From: Streptomyces sp. NWU339
Lineage (GTDB): Bacteria; Actinomycetota; Actinomycetes; Streptomycetales; Streptomycetaceae
Direction of reading: 5' to 3'
Length of the DNA: 64,000 bases
Assembly: GCF_003143855.1 (NCBI RefSeq)
Contig: NZ_QFRK01000001.1
Location: 253,940 to 317,939, forward strand
The translations under genes were made by a program, and so were the position numbers. The notes beneath the pieces are model-generated. The model did not search any database and was not told the origin of the DNA. It worked only from the letters and a program-made list of their open reading frames with translations. Positions 18,301 to 25,505 of this stretch are shown piece after piece; position 1 is the stretch's first letter; every line of letters begins with the position of its first letter.

Positions 18301-18491
18301 AGCCCGTTGAGGGGGAACTCCTCGAGGCTGTGGCCGTGCAGGAGCAGACGCAGGTCGACATCGGTGAGCTCGTCCTGGAGCGCTTCGTAGACGAACAGCG
18401 AGAACGACTCCGACAGCGAGTCCAGGCGGGTGGCGCCAGTCAGGTGCTTGCGCAGCTGGTCGATGGCGCGACCTGCGTCGCTGGGGACCAT
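15315..18491 (-). CDS. SNF2-family helicase/ATPase of the defence operon
   Basis: A 1058-residue SF2 ATPase. Motif I is IIADSVGLGKTFEALAVI, motif II is LVVIDESHNFRNN (DESH), and motif III LMLSATPVNTR. The helicase C-terminal part has VFTAFSDTAEYLYEHV, IVIATDTISEGQNLQ and motif VI RIVQRFGRVDRLG. The N-terminal ~230 residues and the C-terminal ~200 residues carry no motif I recognise. SNF2 proteins translocate on duplex DNA. In this operon it probably aids the restriction machinery or forms a separate effector with DUF4391. ATG 18491 was chosen over 18524 because GGAGGT lies nine bases upstream of it. Confidence 0.85.
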   Translation of the reverse strand: MVPSDAGRAIDQLRKHLTGATRLDSLSESFSLFVYEALQDELTDVDLRLLLHGHSLEEFPLNGLAEENLKRARLDQHRIARAFVAWAEDHLQARALKRRTRDTWASVDGPFPYVVDGAGLEAESLGLVASPNLYFPLETTDADKVAQTVVNFERMWHDDATTRAAQEEFLAAARALFEDRAPESVYLRILTSLFKDFVEEAGEETAERGRTGFYDSVVWKKLYKFQRDGVLGAIEKLERHNGCIIADSVGLGKTFEALAVIKYYELRNDRVLVLAPKRLRENWTVYRGNDRRNPLAADRFHYDVLNHTDLSRAGGLSGDIDLANINWGNYDLVVIDESHNFRNNPQVKGRTTRYERLMNEVFRSGVKTKVLMLSATPVNTRLADLKNQVLFATEGDDQALAADGIKSIEATLAKAQKLFREWQRMPAATRSTKSLVGTLGMDYIRLLDLVTIARSRKHIQKYYGTKDVGKFPDRLAPINLTPPIDMTDTMIPLEEINRSILRLNLAAYKPTSYVSAKYESKYAELYDQRVRTGGQRVWKQTDRENNVVHLLRVGLLKRLESSVNSLGKTLGKILATMDGAIASIDAYEANGTEGTSIDSFADLEKIDLDDPQFEDTVGGSVKVFLADIDRIRWRQELEQDRDTVASLLAEVTAVDASRDAKLAELKDFLRDKVEHPTNDGNRKALVFTAFSDTAEYLYEHVARWAADELGVHVALITGQSTRTTLPMKRVHMIDVLTAFSPRSKGGDLEDPQIDIVIATDTISEGQNLQDCDTVINYDIHWNPVRIVQRFGRVDRLGTINTSVQLVNFWPNMDLDAYINLETRVSSRMTLLDVSATGEENILDGTSGDMNDLDYRRKQLQQMQQAAPTMEDLAGGLSITDLTLSDFRMDAAARKRGEIQEITSWPLALFGVTRFEKALADDGLAPGVAFLLRVRDDAFTFSKAYPLAPYVLAYVTDDGRLAHEIEEPKLALDVLRHHCLGNTAPDATVLADFDRATRSGKSMKHYRDLLDVAVRAASGKAEESMVASLFSAGPSQLGTDATAPGLDAVDVVAWMPVIP

Positions 18492-18541
18492 GTGAGTGGA
18501 ACCTCCGGGTGTGCACTTGGACATGGTGGGCGTAAGTCACA

Positions 18542-18691
18542 TCAAGGGATGGGATGTTGGAGTGAGGTCTCGCTCGGGTGGCGGCCGGGTACTCGCTCAC
18601 CGGTCCGTCGGCCCTGCTGGTCTAGCTCCCAGTGCCAGCCTGGCTCCGAGTATGGCGAAGTGATGATCGGGCCCTCGATCACTGCTGCCAT
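18542..18691 (-). pseudogene. N-terminal remnant of a type III-like (BPTD_3080-type) restriction enzyme
   Basis: ATG at 18691 opens a 49-codon frame beginning MAAVIEGPIITSPYSEPG and continuing WHWELDQQGRRTGERVPG. This looks like the conserved N-terminus (NSPFxEPxxHFxFDxxG... GRRPS) of large DEAD-box restriction endonucleases of the BPTD_3080 type. It stops at 18542, directly before the SNF2 gene, so the remaining ~900 residues are missing. It is either a deletion relic or a re-used short leader ORF. Confidence 0.5.
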
Positions 18692-18768
18692 GCTCTAGAT
18701 ATCTCCCTCATGCCACATCTGCGTGGACCGTACATCCTGCCACCGACAATGACCCCATTCGTGCATGA

Positions 18769-20133
18769 TCAGGTAATCGGCACCCGGTGCTCCCCCCGCT
18801 CCAGCCACCCCATGACCACCTGATGTGCCCGCCACCCATCTGGAAACTTCGGCGGCACGTCCAGATACACAGGACTGCTCCGCGGATGCTGGTCCAGCAG
18901 ATCCCGGATACCGGCGCGGGCCACCACGATGCAGGCGAAGCGGTGCCGGGACAGCAGGACGCACAGGCGGCCCGTCTCCAGGTGGAAGGCCGAGGCGTCC
19001 TGGCGGCCGGACAGCGGGTGCCAGACCAAGGTCACGTCGAACTCGCGGCCCTGGAGGCGGTTGGCGGTGTCCACGGTGATGCCGGTCAGGCCGCGGGCGG
19101 CGAGGCGGGACCGGACCGCCTCCGCCTGCACGGTGCGGGCCGTGCCGATCGCGATGCGGTCCGCGGTCAGGGGCTCGCCGTTGACCAGCGCGCCGCGCTC
19201 CAGCAGCCGGGCCGCCGTCGCCGCGAGGGCATCCGCCACCTCCGGGTCCTGGTCGAGGGTGTGGCGGGCGGGGAGTTCCAGGTGGCCCCAGCCGGAGTCG
19301 GCGGCGCGGGCGAGGACGTCGTCCAGCGGGCCGGAGCCGTGGGACAGGCTGGCGTATGACAGCACGCGCTCCGGTGCCGTCGTGCCGGGGACGAACCGGT
19401 AGAAGGGATAGAAGGCCTCCTCGACCAGGGGTGCCGCCGTCTCCGGCAGGCGCCAGGAGACGGGGAGCTGGTGGCGGAGGAGGTCGGAGTTGTGGGCGAG
19501 GGTGACGTCGACCGCGTTGCGCAGGGGGTCCCAGGTCAGGCCGTGCCAGCGGTCGGACTCCACGGTCGCGAAGGGGTCGAGCTGGCCGGGGTCGCCGACG
19601 AAGAGGACCTGCGAGTCGTCCTGGGAGAACAGCGGGGCCGTCGCCAGGAGCCCGTCCGAGCGCATCTGGTACGCCTCGTCGACGATGGCCCACCGCCACG
19701 GCGCGCACTTGTCCGGGGTGACGAACGACCACTTCTTCGCGGTGGACACCACGACGGGCAGGTCGCGCAGGTCCGTCACCTGGTTACTCCCGGTGACGTT
19801 GGGGTGCCGGGTGACGCGAGGCGGGAGGACGTGGCCGCCGGCGTGGAGGCGGCCGAGCGCCAGGCCGGGATGCTCCCGCGCGATGCGGTCCACCAGGTCG
19901 TCGACCTGCTCGTTGGTCTGCGCGACGATCATGAGCTGGTGGCCCGCGGACGTCAGGTGCCCGGTGGCCTTCACCACCAGCGTGGACTTCCCGGCCCCGG
20001 GAGGTGAGTCCACGACGACGCCCCGGCCGGGCGCGGTGTCGAGGCTGGCCAGGATGCCCGCGACCGCCCGGTCCGCGCGTTCGCCGGGGGTGAGGGCTTC
20101 GGGCTCCCCGGTGTCGGGAAGGAGGGCGGTCAC
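18769..20133 (-). CDS. SF1 (Dna2/Upf1-like) DNA helicase
   Basis: A 454-residue helicase. Motif I is SPPGAGKSTLVVKA (about residue 45), the Q-like segment IVAQTNEQVDDLV and the Walker B WAIVDEAYQM follow, then motif III VLFVGDPGQLDPF, and motif V/VI-like HPLSGRQ... RLCVLLSRHRFACIVVAR. The set matches the AAA_11/AAA_12 SF1B helicases that pair with RecB/Cas4-type nucleases. Start GTG 20133 overlaps the stop of the upstream gene by four bases (GTGA). It is the last gene of a four-gene minus-strand operon that is divergent from the pPIWI-RE operon. It probably unwinds DNA for the operon's Cas4-like protein, which is inference. Confidence 0.75.
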   Translation of the reverse strand: MTALLPDTGEPEALTPGERADRAVAGILASLDTAPGRGVVVDSPPGAGKSTLVVKATGHLTSAGHQLMIVAQTNEQVDDLVDRIAREHPGLALGRLHAGGHVLPPRVTRHPNVTGSNQVTDLRDLPVVVSTAKKWSFVTPDKCAPWRWAIVDEAYQMRSDGLLATAPLFSQDDSQVLFVGDPGQLDPFATVESDRWHGLTWDPLRNAVDVTLAHNSDLLRHQLPVSWRLPETAAPLVEEAFYPFYRFVPGTTAPERVLSYASLSHGSGPLDDVLARAADSGWGHLELPARHTLDQDPEVADALAATAARLLERGALVNGEPLTADRIAIGTARTVQAEAVRSRLAARGLTGITVDTANRLQGREFDVTLVWHPLSGRQDASAFHLETGRLCVLLSRHRFACIVVARAGIRDLLDQHPRSSPVYLDVPPKFPDGWRAHQVVMGWLERGEHRVPIT

Positions 20134-21641
20134 TCCCAGGTCTCCTCTGCGTCCTCGTCGGTGGGTTCGTACGGCTGGGGCGGACCGCCGTGGGTCCAGG
20201 GGGTGTTCTCCTCGTCGGGCAGGGCGGACGGCATGGCGGTGGGGTTGAGCGTGGTGTACGTCAGCTCTTCGCCGGTCTCGGCGAGGGTGCTGGCCGGTGC
20301 CGGGGGTTTGCGCTTGTTCGCGAAGCCGCCCTTGAGCTGGAGCAGCACGGTGTGGCCGCCGTCGTCCTCCTGCCGTACGTCGAGGATCCGGGCTCCTTGG
20401 CCGGGCCGGGCGGGGGACTTCACCTCCGTGCCGACCGCGAGACCGACGCGGGCGTCGGTGCGCAGCGTGAGCGTCGGACGCCACACCTGGGAGCCGGGAC
20501 GGTCGCCGGGAATGAAGCGGTCCTCGTCCCTGGCCGTCACCGTGCCCGTGAACGCCTCGCCGGTCAGCTCGTACTCCGCCATCACCAGCGGGTCGTCGTA
20601 CGCGCGCTCCGCCTCGTAGCGGGCGACCGCGTCCTCCAGCCGGGCCAGGCGGCGGGCGGCCCTGACGGCCTGGTCGCGGCGGGCCTGCGGGCGGCCGTCG
20701 GCGTCCAGGTACTCGGCGTACTCGGAGAACCAGCGCCGGTCGAGGGCCCAGCGGCCGGGGACGTGGGCGCCCTCGGGCAGATCGCGGAGCAGCTCCACGC
20801 CGTGCCACATCAGCCGCCAGGTGGGCAGCATCTGGCCGTGCAGCTCACGGTCGATCTGGCGGCCGACCGCTTCGCGTCCGCGGTCGTCGGACGCCTGGTC
20901 GTAGCGCGTCATCAGCTCGTGGAGGGTCCGGTCGAAGACCGGGTCCGTGGACGGGCCGGCCGGCGGCCACACCGCGGGATCCTCCGCCTCGCGCGCCGCC
21001 TGCGCGCCGTCGCTGCCCTCCGGCGGATCGATCCAGGCGAGCAGGGAAGCGAGGTGGGAGTCCTCCGAGGGGCTCTGGCCCGTGGCCCAGTGCGCGGAGA
21101 GCAGCCGGGTCATCGCGAGGAGCACGCCGGAGTTCGGGAACTCGGCCAACTCGGCGTACCAAGTCAGCCACTTGCCGAGGGCGGGCACGGACGGGTCGAC
21201 CGCGTAGGGCCCCTCGGTGGCGCGCAGCCGGGTCAGTCGGCCGAGCAGGCGTACGTACGCGATGCCCTCGCCGTTCGGTACGAGGAGCTGTGGGGCCCGC
21301 TGGAAGCGCAGGCGTTCCTCCTTCTCCTTGCCGCGGCCGACGGTGTAGGGCTCCGTCTCCGTCCGGCATCCGTCGATGTGCGCGAGGAGGAGTGCGGCGA
21401 GGCGTTCGGCGAACCGGAAGCGTTCGGCGCGGTTGCGCGGCTGGCGGACGGTGAGGAGGGTCGGGTGTTCGGGGTCCGTACCCGCGAGCGCGGCCAGGGG
21501 TGCGCACGCTTCGCCGGCGAGGGTGAGCGGTACCAGGACGAACGGCTTCTCGTCCAGGTGCTGGTGGCGGACGGTCGTCAGCGGTTCGGCACGGCCGGTG
21601 CGGGAGGCCGTGAGCGCCGCGACGGTGGACAGGACGCTCAT
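20130..21641 (-). CDS. Unknown protein of the helicase/Cas4-like operon
   Basis: A 503-residue protein with no motif I can name. It is rich in Arg/Trp and mostly helical: the N-terminal ~150 residues contain a conserved-looking HIDGCRTETEPYTVGRGKEKEE segment, the middle is helical (MWHGVELLRDLPEGA), and residues about 370-450 look strand-rich (LTGEAFTGTVTARDEDRF... DARVGLAVGTEVKSPARPGQGARILDV), possibly an OB/SH3-like barrel. The C-terminal tail is Pro/Glu-rich and disordered. ATG 21641 overlaps the Cas4-like gene's stop (ATGA) and its own stop overlaps the helicase start, so the three form one translational unit. Confidence 0.55.
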   Translation of the reverse strand: MSVLSTVAALTASRTGRAEPLTTVRHQHLDEKPFVLVPLTLAGEACAPLAALAGTDPEHPTLLTVRQPRNRAERFRFAERLAALLLAHIDGCRTETEPYTVGRGKEKEERLRFQRAPQLLVPNGEGIAYVRLLGRLTRLRATEGPYAVDPSVPALGKWLTWYAELAEFPNSGVLLAMTRLLSAHWATGQSPSEDSHLASLLAWIDPPEGSDGAQAAREAEDPAVWPPAGPSTDPVFDRTLHELMTRYDQASDDRGREAVGRQIDRELHGQMLPTWRLMWHGVELLRDLPEGAHVPGRWALDRRWFSEYAEYLDADGRPQARRDQAVRAARRLARLEDAVARYEAERAYDDPLVMAEYELTGEAFTGTVTARDEDRFIPGDRPGSQVWRPTLTLRTDARVGLAVGTEVKSPARPGQGARILDVRQEDDGGHTVLLQLKGGFANKRKPPAPASTLAETGEELTYTTLNPTAMPSALPDEENTPWTHGGPPQPYEPTDEDAEETWE

Positions 21642-22756
21642 GCGGCCCCCTGACGGAGTCGGCGCAGCCGAGCGGCGGCGCGCAGCAGGTCGGCGGCTTC
21701 CGTCTCGGCCTCTCCGGGGGCGGCGACGCCGTCCAGGTAGTCGAGTGCGATGCGGGTGGAGTCGATGCCCGGCAGGTCGTTGCGCACGCCGCTGCCCAGG
21801 CGGGCCGGCGAGGCGCATCCGTCGGCCTCGTCGCGGCAGTAGCGCGCCATTTCGCAGAAGGACAGGCAGGAAGGCGTGTACGACGCTTCCAATGCCTCTA
21901 TGGAGGAAGAGAGTTCGTCCATGCTTCGGGTCGTGTCCAGGGTCGCCGTCTCGGGCAGTTGGGCCGCGAGGTCCTCTGCGCGCCGCAGCCGCGAGAGCTG
22001 GAACTGGAGGGCGTCGAGTTCCTGCCGGAGGTCGATCAGGCGGCCGTAGGGGCGGTTGGAGAAGTCCTTGGGGCAGACGAGCAAGAATTCGTGGGAGATC
22101 TGCTCGGTGGGCAGGCTGGCTGTCTCGAAGGCGCGGTACAGCGCGAGGACGTACACCGCGGCCTGCTTGGCCGCCTCGGCGACGGCGGTCGGGTTGGCCT
22201 GGCCGTCGATCGCCGCGAACGAGCGGATCAGGACGACGTGGAACTTCCCCTCGATGCGGTGGGTGAGCGCGTCCGGCTCCAAGTACGCTGTCTGACCGGC
22301 GACTTCGAGGGTGAGCACGGGACGGTCGAGGATGAGCCGTACGTCCTGGCCGGAGGCCACGTGCGCGATGAGGCGGCGGGTCTCCCGCTCGCGCAGGTGC
22401 AGGGCCGTGTTGCCCCCTACCTCGTTGAGGTCGGTGACATGGGCCTCCGCCACGGGGACGGAGAGCTGCTCGCGCAGCAGCCGGATGAGCTCGGCGTAGC
22501 TGCCCCACTTCACGAGGCCGTGGAACGCCTGTTCGCGGGCGAGGGCGAAGGGTGACTGGCCGAAGCGCGGCTCGTATCCGACCTGCTGGGCGAGCAGCGC
22601 CTTGTCCACCCCGGCGGCGTCGAGTACGGCGCGGCGGGCGCAGGCGGGATTGGCGGTCAGGGCGGTGATCTTGCGGGCGGTGTACGGCTGAGGGGGCTGC
22701 GGTCCACGCAGCCGTGCGAGTCGGTCGTCGGGAGGTTCGGACTGCTGCGAGGGCAT
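21638..22756 (-). CDS. Cas4/RecB-like nuclease-fold protein with Fe-S cysteines, active site degenerate
   Basis: A 372-residue protein with the Cas4/AddB-type cysteine pattern: one Cys near the N-terminus (C39, NPACARRAV) and three close to the C-terminus (C297, C301, C307 in CLSFCEMARYC), the arrangement that holds a 4Fe-4S cluster. The nuclease core has YLEPDAL (D162) and a Q-x3-Y-like helix (KQAAVYVLALYRAF), but the place of the ExK motif reads HVVLIRSF, lacking both Glu and Lys. It may therefore be a structural DNA end-binding subunit rather than an active nuclease. It sits in an operon with the SF1 helicase. Confidence 0.6.
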   Translation of the reverse strand: MPSQQSEPPDDRLARLRGPQPPQPYTARKITALTANPACARRAVLDAAGVDKALLAQQVGYEPRFGQSPFALAREQAFHGLVKWGSYAELIRLLREQLSVPVAEAHVTDLNEVGGNTALHLRERETRRLIAHVASGQDVRLILDRPVLTLEVAGQTAYLEPDALTHRIEGKFHVVLIRSFAAIDGQANPTAVAEAAKQAAVYVLALYRAFETASLPTEQISHEFLLVCPKDFSNRPYGRLIDLRQELDALQFQLSRLRRAEDLAAQLPETATLDTTRSMDELSSSIEALEASYTPSCLSFCEMARYCRDEADGCASPARLGSGVRNDLPGIDSTRIALDYLDGVAAPGEAETEAADLLRAAARLRRLRQGAA

Positions 22757-22834
22757 CGTCTCTACTTCGGGAACGTCTTCGGGAGATCACCGGCGTGCGC
22801 GGCGTCGGACGTCATCGCCGTCGGGAAGGGGTCG

Positions 22835-23728
22835 TCAGGACAGGGTTCCGCTCGCGTCGCGCAGGGCGTCGCGCATCGGTGCCGCACCGAACAGCTGCTG
22901 CACGTCGGCGAGTTGGGTGCGGGCGCGCTGCGCGGCCGCCTGCCGCTGCTGGCCGTCCTCCGGCTGGTGGACGGCCGCTTCGGCGTGGGCGGCTGCGATC
23001 ACGCGGGCGAGGTCGGGTTCTGGGGCCGCGGCGTCGTAGGCGCCCGGGATCGTGAGGGCGAAACGGCGCAGCAGCCGCCAGGCCGCGTCCGGGGCCGGAT
23101 GCCCTGCGGTGGTGAGTCGCTGGATCTGCTCGGCGGTTCCCACCGCGTGGGTGAGGAAGTCGGTGCGCGGGCTGAGCGGGCCGATGATCCGCCGTTCCAC
23201 GGGCCAGGTGGACAGGGCCAGGAGTCCGCGTGCGGGGACCAGGCGGTCGTGGGTCAGTGCCGCGCAGATGTAGTACGGGCGGGCATAGCCCTGTGCCGTG
23301 AAGGAGCGTTCCTCGTCGCGGCGGAGGGACGCGAGTTTGGTTGCCACCAGTGATTCGGTGAAGAACGCCTCGTACGTGGACGAGATGAGCTTCGGGGAGG
23401 CAGGGGCGCCTAGCAGGGTGAGTGCCTGGTGGACCTGTTCGCGGATCGGGATGGAGCCGTGCGCCGGGCGCTCCGTGTGGCGTGGTGCGCCTGCGGTTGC
23501 CGACGTCTGCGGGGTCGGAGGCTCGGCCGGGAATGCCTCGCTGTCCGGTTCCGTCTCGGTCTCGGTCTCGGTCTCGGTCTCGAGGGCATGCTCCCAGGCG
23601 GCCTCGGCCTCGCGCAGCGCGCGACGGATGCGCGCGGTTTCGGCCTTGTCCCGTGCGCGCACGGCACCGCGTAGCTCGGTGCGCAGGTGGGACAGGCGCT
23701 GCTCGAGTTCCTCCAGTGATGCCGCCAT
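22835..23728 (-). CDS. Unknown protein with coiled-coil N-terminus and Glu-Thr repeat
   Basis: A 297-residue protein. Residues 1-50 (LEELEQRLSHLRTELRGAVRARDKAETARIRRALREAE) predict a coiled coil. A run of alternating Glu-Thr (about 51-60) is encoded by a hexanucleotide tandem repeat. Residues about 95-240 are a compact domain (IREQVHQALTLLGAPASPKLISSTYEAFF... YYICAALTH... GLLALSTWPVERRIIGP) that starts like a winged-helix module. It is the first gene of the minus operon and is divergent from the Fe-S nuclease gene at 23865 across a 136-bp promoter region. Possibly a DNA-binding regulator or sensor. Confidence 0.55.
   Translation of the reverse strand: MAASLEELEQRLSHLRTELRGAVRARDKAETARIRRALREAEAAWEHALETETETETETEPDSEAFPAEPPTPQTSATAGAPRHTERPAHGSIPIREQVHQALTLLGAPASPKLISSTYEAFFTESLVATKLASLRRDEERSFTAQGYARPYYICAALTHDRLVPARGLLALSTWPVERRIIGPLSPRTDFLTHAVGTAEQIQRLTTAGHPAPDAAWRLLRRFALTIPGAYDAAAPEPDLARVIAAAHAEAAVHQPEDGQQRQAAAQRARTQLADVQQLFGAAPMRDALRDASGTLS
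23549..23583. repeat. Hexanucleotide tandem repeat (GGTCTC) in coding sequence
   Basis: Five consecutive CGTCTC/GGTCTC units encode alternating Glu-Thr in the minus-strand gene. The unit is a multiple of three, so copy-number change alters linker length and not frame. Confidence 0.8.
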
Positions 23729-23864
23729 GCGGGGCAGCTTAGCGCAGCAACCAACCTATGCCAAGAACTTCCAATGAGTTCCAAGATTACCTGCTACGGT
23801 CGAACGCGGCGGCGCACCCGGCCGGATCGAAGGGTGCCGTCTGTTCCGAGACAAGGGGGAGGCA
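23729..23864. promoter_or_regulatory. Divergent promoter region of helicase/Cas4-like and pPIWI-RE operons
   Basis: 136 bp between divergent starts. The left part is locally AT-rich and has a short repeat ACTTCCAATGAGTTCCAAG (23769-23787) with two TTCCAA units, a plausible operator. GGGGGAGGC precedes ATG 23865. The shared region suggests that both operons are controlled together. Confidence 0.5.
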
Positions 23865-25505
23865 ATGAGTCACGACACGACGGCATGGCACAAGCCACAC
23901 TGGCTGACGGGGGACGACAGCCTCGTGCGCGTGGGGCCCGGTACGGGCGGGAGCGAGGAGCACACCTGCCCCTCGCACGCCGCGGCCAAGGCTCGGCCCG
24001 GTCTCTGGCCGGCCCAGCGTCTCCGGCTTCCGAAGCCGGAGCTCGAGACGTTCACCCTCGGGCCGGTGATGGACGCCGTCGATCGGGTCGAATTTCACGG
24101 TGAGACACCCGACCAGGCCCTGGCAGGGCTGCGCTCCCGCACCCCCGCCCTCCACCCCGGTCACCTGACGTATGCCGAGCACGCCCTCCGCACGTACGTG
24201 CGAGCGCGCGCCGGCGATGGTGAGCAGTGGCTGCGGCCGGTCCGTCCGTACTGGGTAGCCCAGCGGGAGAACGGCAAGTTCTGGGAGATGTACGCCTGGT
24301 GGCGCAGGTACGAGTCGGCCGACGGACGACTGCGAGAGTACCGACGGCTGCGGCACGGCGAGGCCAAGGACTCCGAGCCCGGCGAGATCGCCATCGCTGT
24401 GTACGTGGCCGTTCACGGGCGCCAGGCGGCCTGGCCGCGGAAGTGGGCGCGCGCGTTCCAGCCGTATGGACCCACCGCCCGGCCCGAGCGGGTGCGTGTC
24501 GTCGAAGTCGGGCTCGCTGACGGAGGGCCGCGCGTGCAGTTCGACGGGACGGCCGAGGAAGCCGAGGCCTACTACGCCGAGCACGGGCACGCGCACGTGG
24601 CCCGTGTCGTGGCGGGCGGCAGGCCGGCACCCGGCTCATCCTGCGTCGACTGCAAGCAGTTCACGGGCTGCGAGGCCGTGCCGCGCAGGCCGGGCGTCCT
24701 CGGCCTTCCCTCGAGGGCGGCACCGCTGAGGAAGGTGTCGGTCAGCGATCTGCGCTATCACGCGGCCTGCCCCGCACAGGGGTTCCTCCGTGCCCTGCAC
24801 CTGCCCAAGTCCGACGAGTACGGCAGCGCGGCCAGGCTCGGCCAGGCGGTGCACGGCTGGATCGAAAAGCTGCACCGGCGCCCGGGATGGCCGCCGTGCG
24901 CGGCCGGCGACATGCCCCCGGAGGTCGAGAACTGGACAGAAGGACGCTGGCGGGTCTCCGACGAGGACGCCGCGACCGGTCGGCACATGCTGCTCCACCA
25001 CGTCGACGCCTGTCCCTTCCAGGACGCCGCACTCATCCAGCGGGTCGAGCCCGAAGCCCTCCGAGTCGTCCACGACACCACGGCGCAGGCCGTCGTCATC
25101 GCCAAACCCGACCTGCTCTACCAGGAGGACGGCTCATGGGTATGGCGGGAGCTCAAGACGACACGGAAACGGCGCCGCCACCACGAGGACCCTCTCGACA
25201 CCTACCCCCAACTCGCCCTGGCGGTCACGCTCCTGGCTCAGGGCGCGCTGGGCGGCGATCCGGACGGCTCGCGCGTCGAGGTGGAGATCCTCCGGCCGGA
25301 TGGTTCCGATCCGCACGTGATCGACCCAACGGACCCCGGCCGGCAGCGGAAGGCGCTGTCGGTGCTGCGACGGTACGCCGGTCCGTGGCGGGAGGACGAG
25401 ACATGGGACGCCCGCCCCGGACCGCATTGCCGGTCCTGCCCGGTCTCCCGGTGGTGTCCGAGCGCCGCGCCCGACGGCGTCGTCGCGGGAGAGGGGGAGG
25501 CGTGA
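23865..25505 (+). CDS. PD-(D/E)XK (RecB/Cas4-like) nuclease with Fe-S cysteines, first gene of pPIWI-RE operon
   Basis: A 546-residue protein. The C-terminal half is an intact RecB-family nuclease: GQAVHGWI (H330), KPDLLY (D416), WRELKTT (E429, K431), then Q449 in YPQLALAV. A Cys at C302 (AACPAQGFLRAL) and three at C522, C525, C531 (CRSCPVSRWC) match a 4Fe-4S cluster as in Cas4/AddB. The N-terminal ~250 residues are less clear and end in another cysteine group (C260, C263, C269). It likely resects or nicks DNA. Its stop overlaps the GTG of the REase gene (GTGA), so it is coupled to the pPIWI-RE module, though it is not one of the three genes that define the module. Confidence 0.75.
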   Translation: MSHDTTAWHKPHWLTGDDSLVRVGPGTGGSEEHTCPSHAAAKARPGLWPAQRLRLPKPELETFTLGPVMDAVDRVEFHGETPDQALAGLRSRTPALHPGHLTYAEHALRTYVRARAGDGEQWLRPVRPYWVAQRENGKFWEMYAWWRRYESADGRLREYRRLRHGEAKDSEPGEIAIAVYVAVHGRQAAWPRKWARAFQPYGPTARPERVRVVEVGLADGGPRVQFDGTAEEAEAYYAEHGHAHVARVVAGGRPAPGSSCVDCKQFTGCEAVPRRPGVLGLPSRAAPLRKVSVSDLRYHAACPAQGFLRALHLPKSDEYGSAARLGQAVHGWIEKLHRRPGWPPCAAGDMPPEVENWTEGRWRVSDEDAATGRHMLLHHVDACPFQDAALIQRVEPEALRVVHDTTAQAVVIAKPDLLYQEDGSWVWRELKTTRKRRRHHEDPLDTYPQLALAVTLLAQGALGGDPDGSRVEVEILRPDGSDPHVIDPTDPGRQRKALSVLRRYAGPWREDETWDARPGPHCRSCPVSRWCPSAAPDGVVAGEGEA

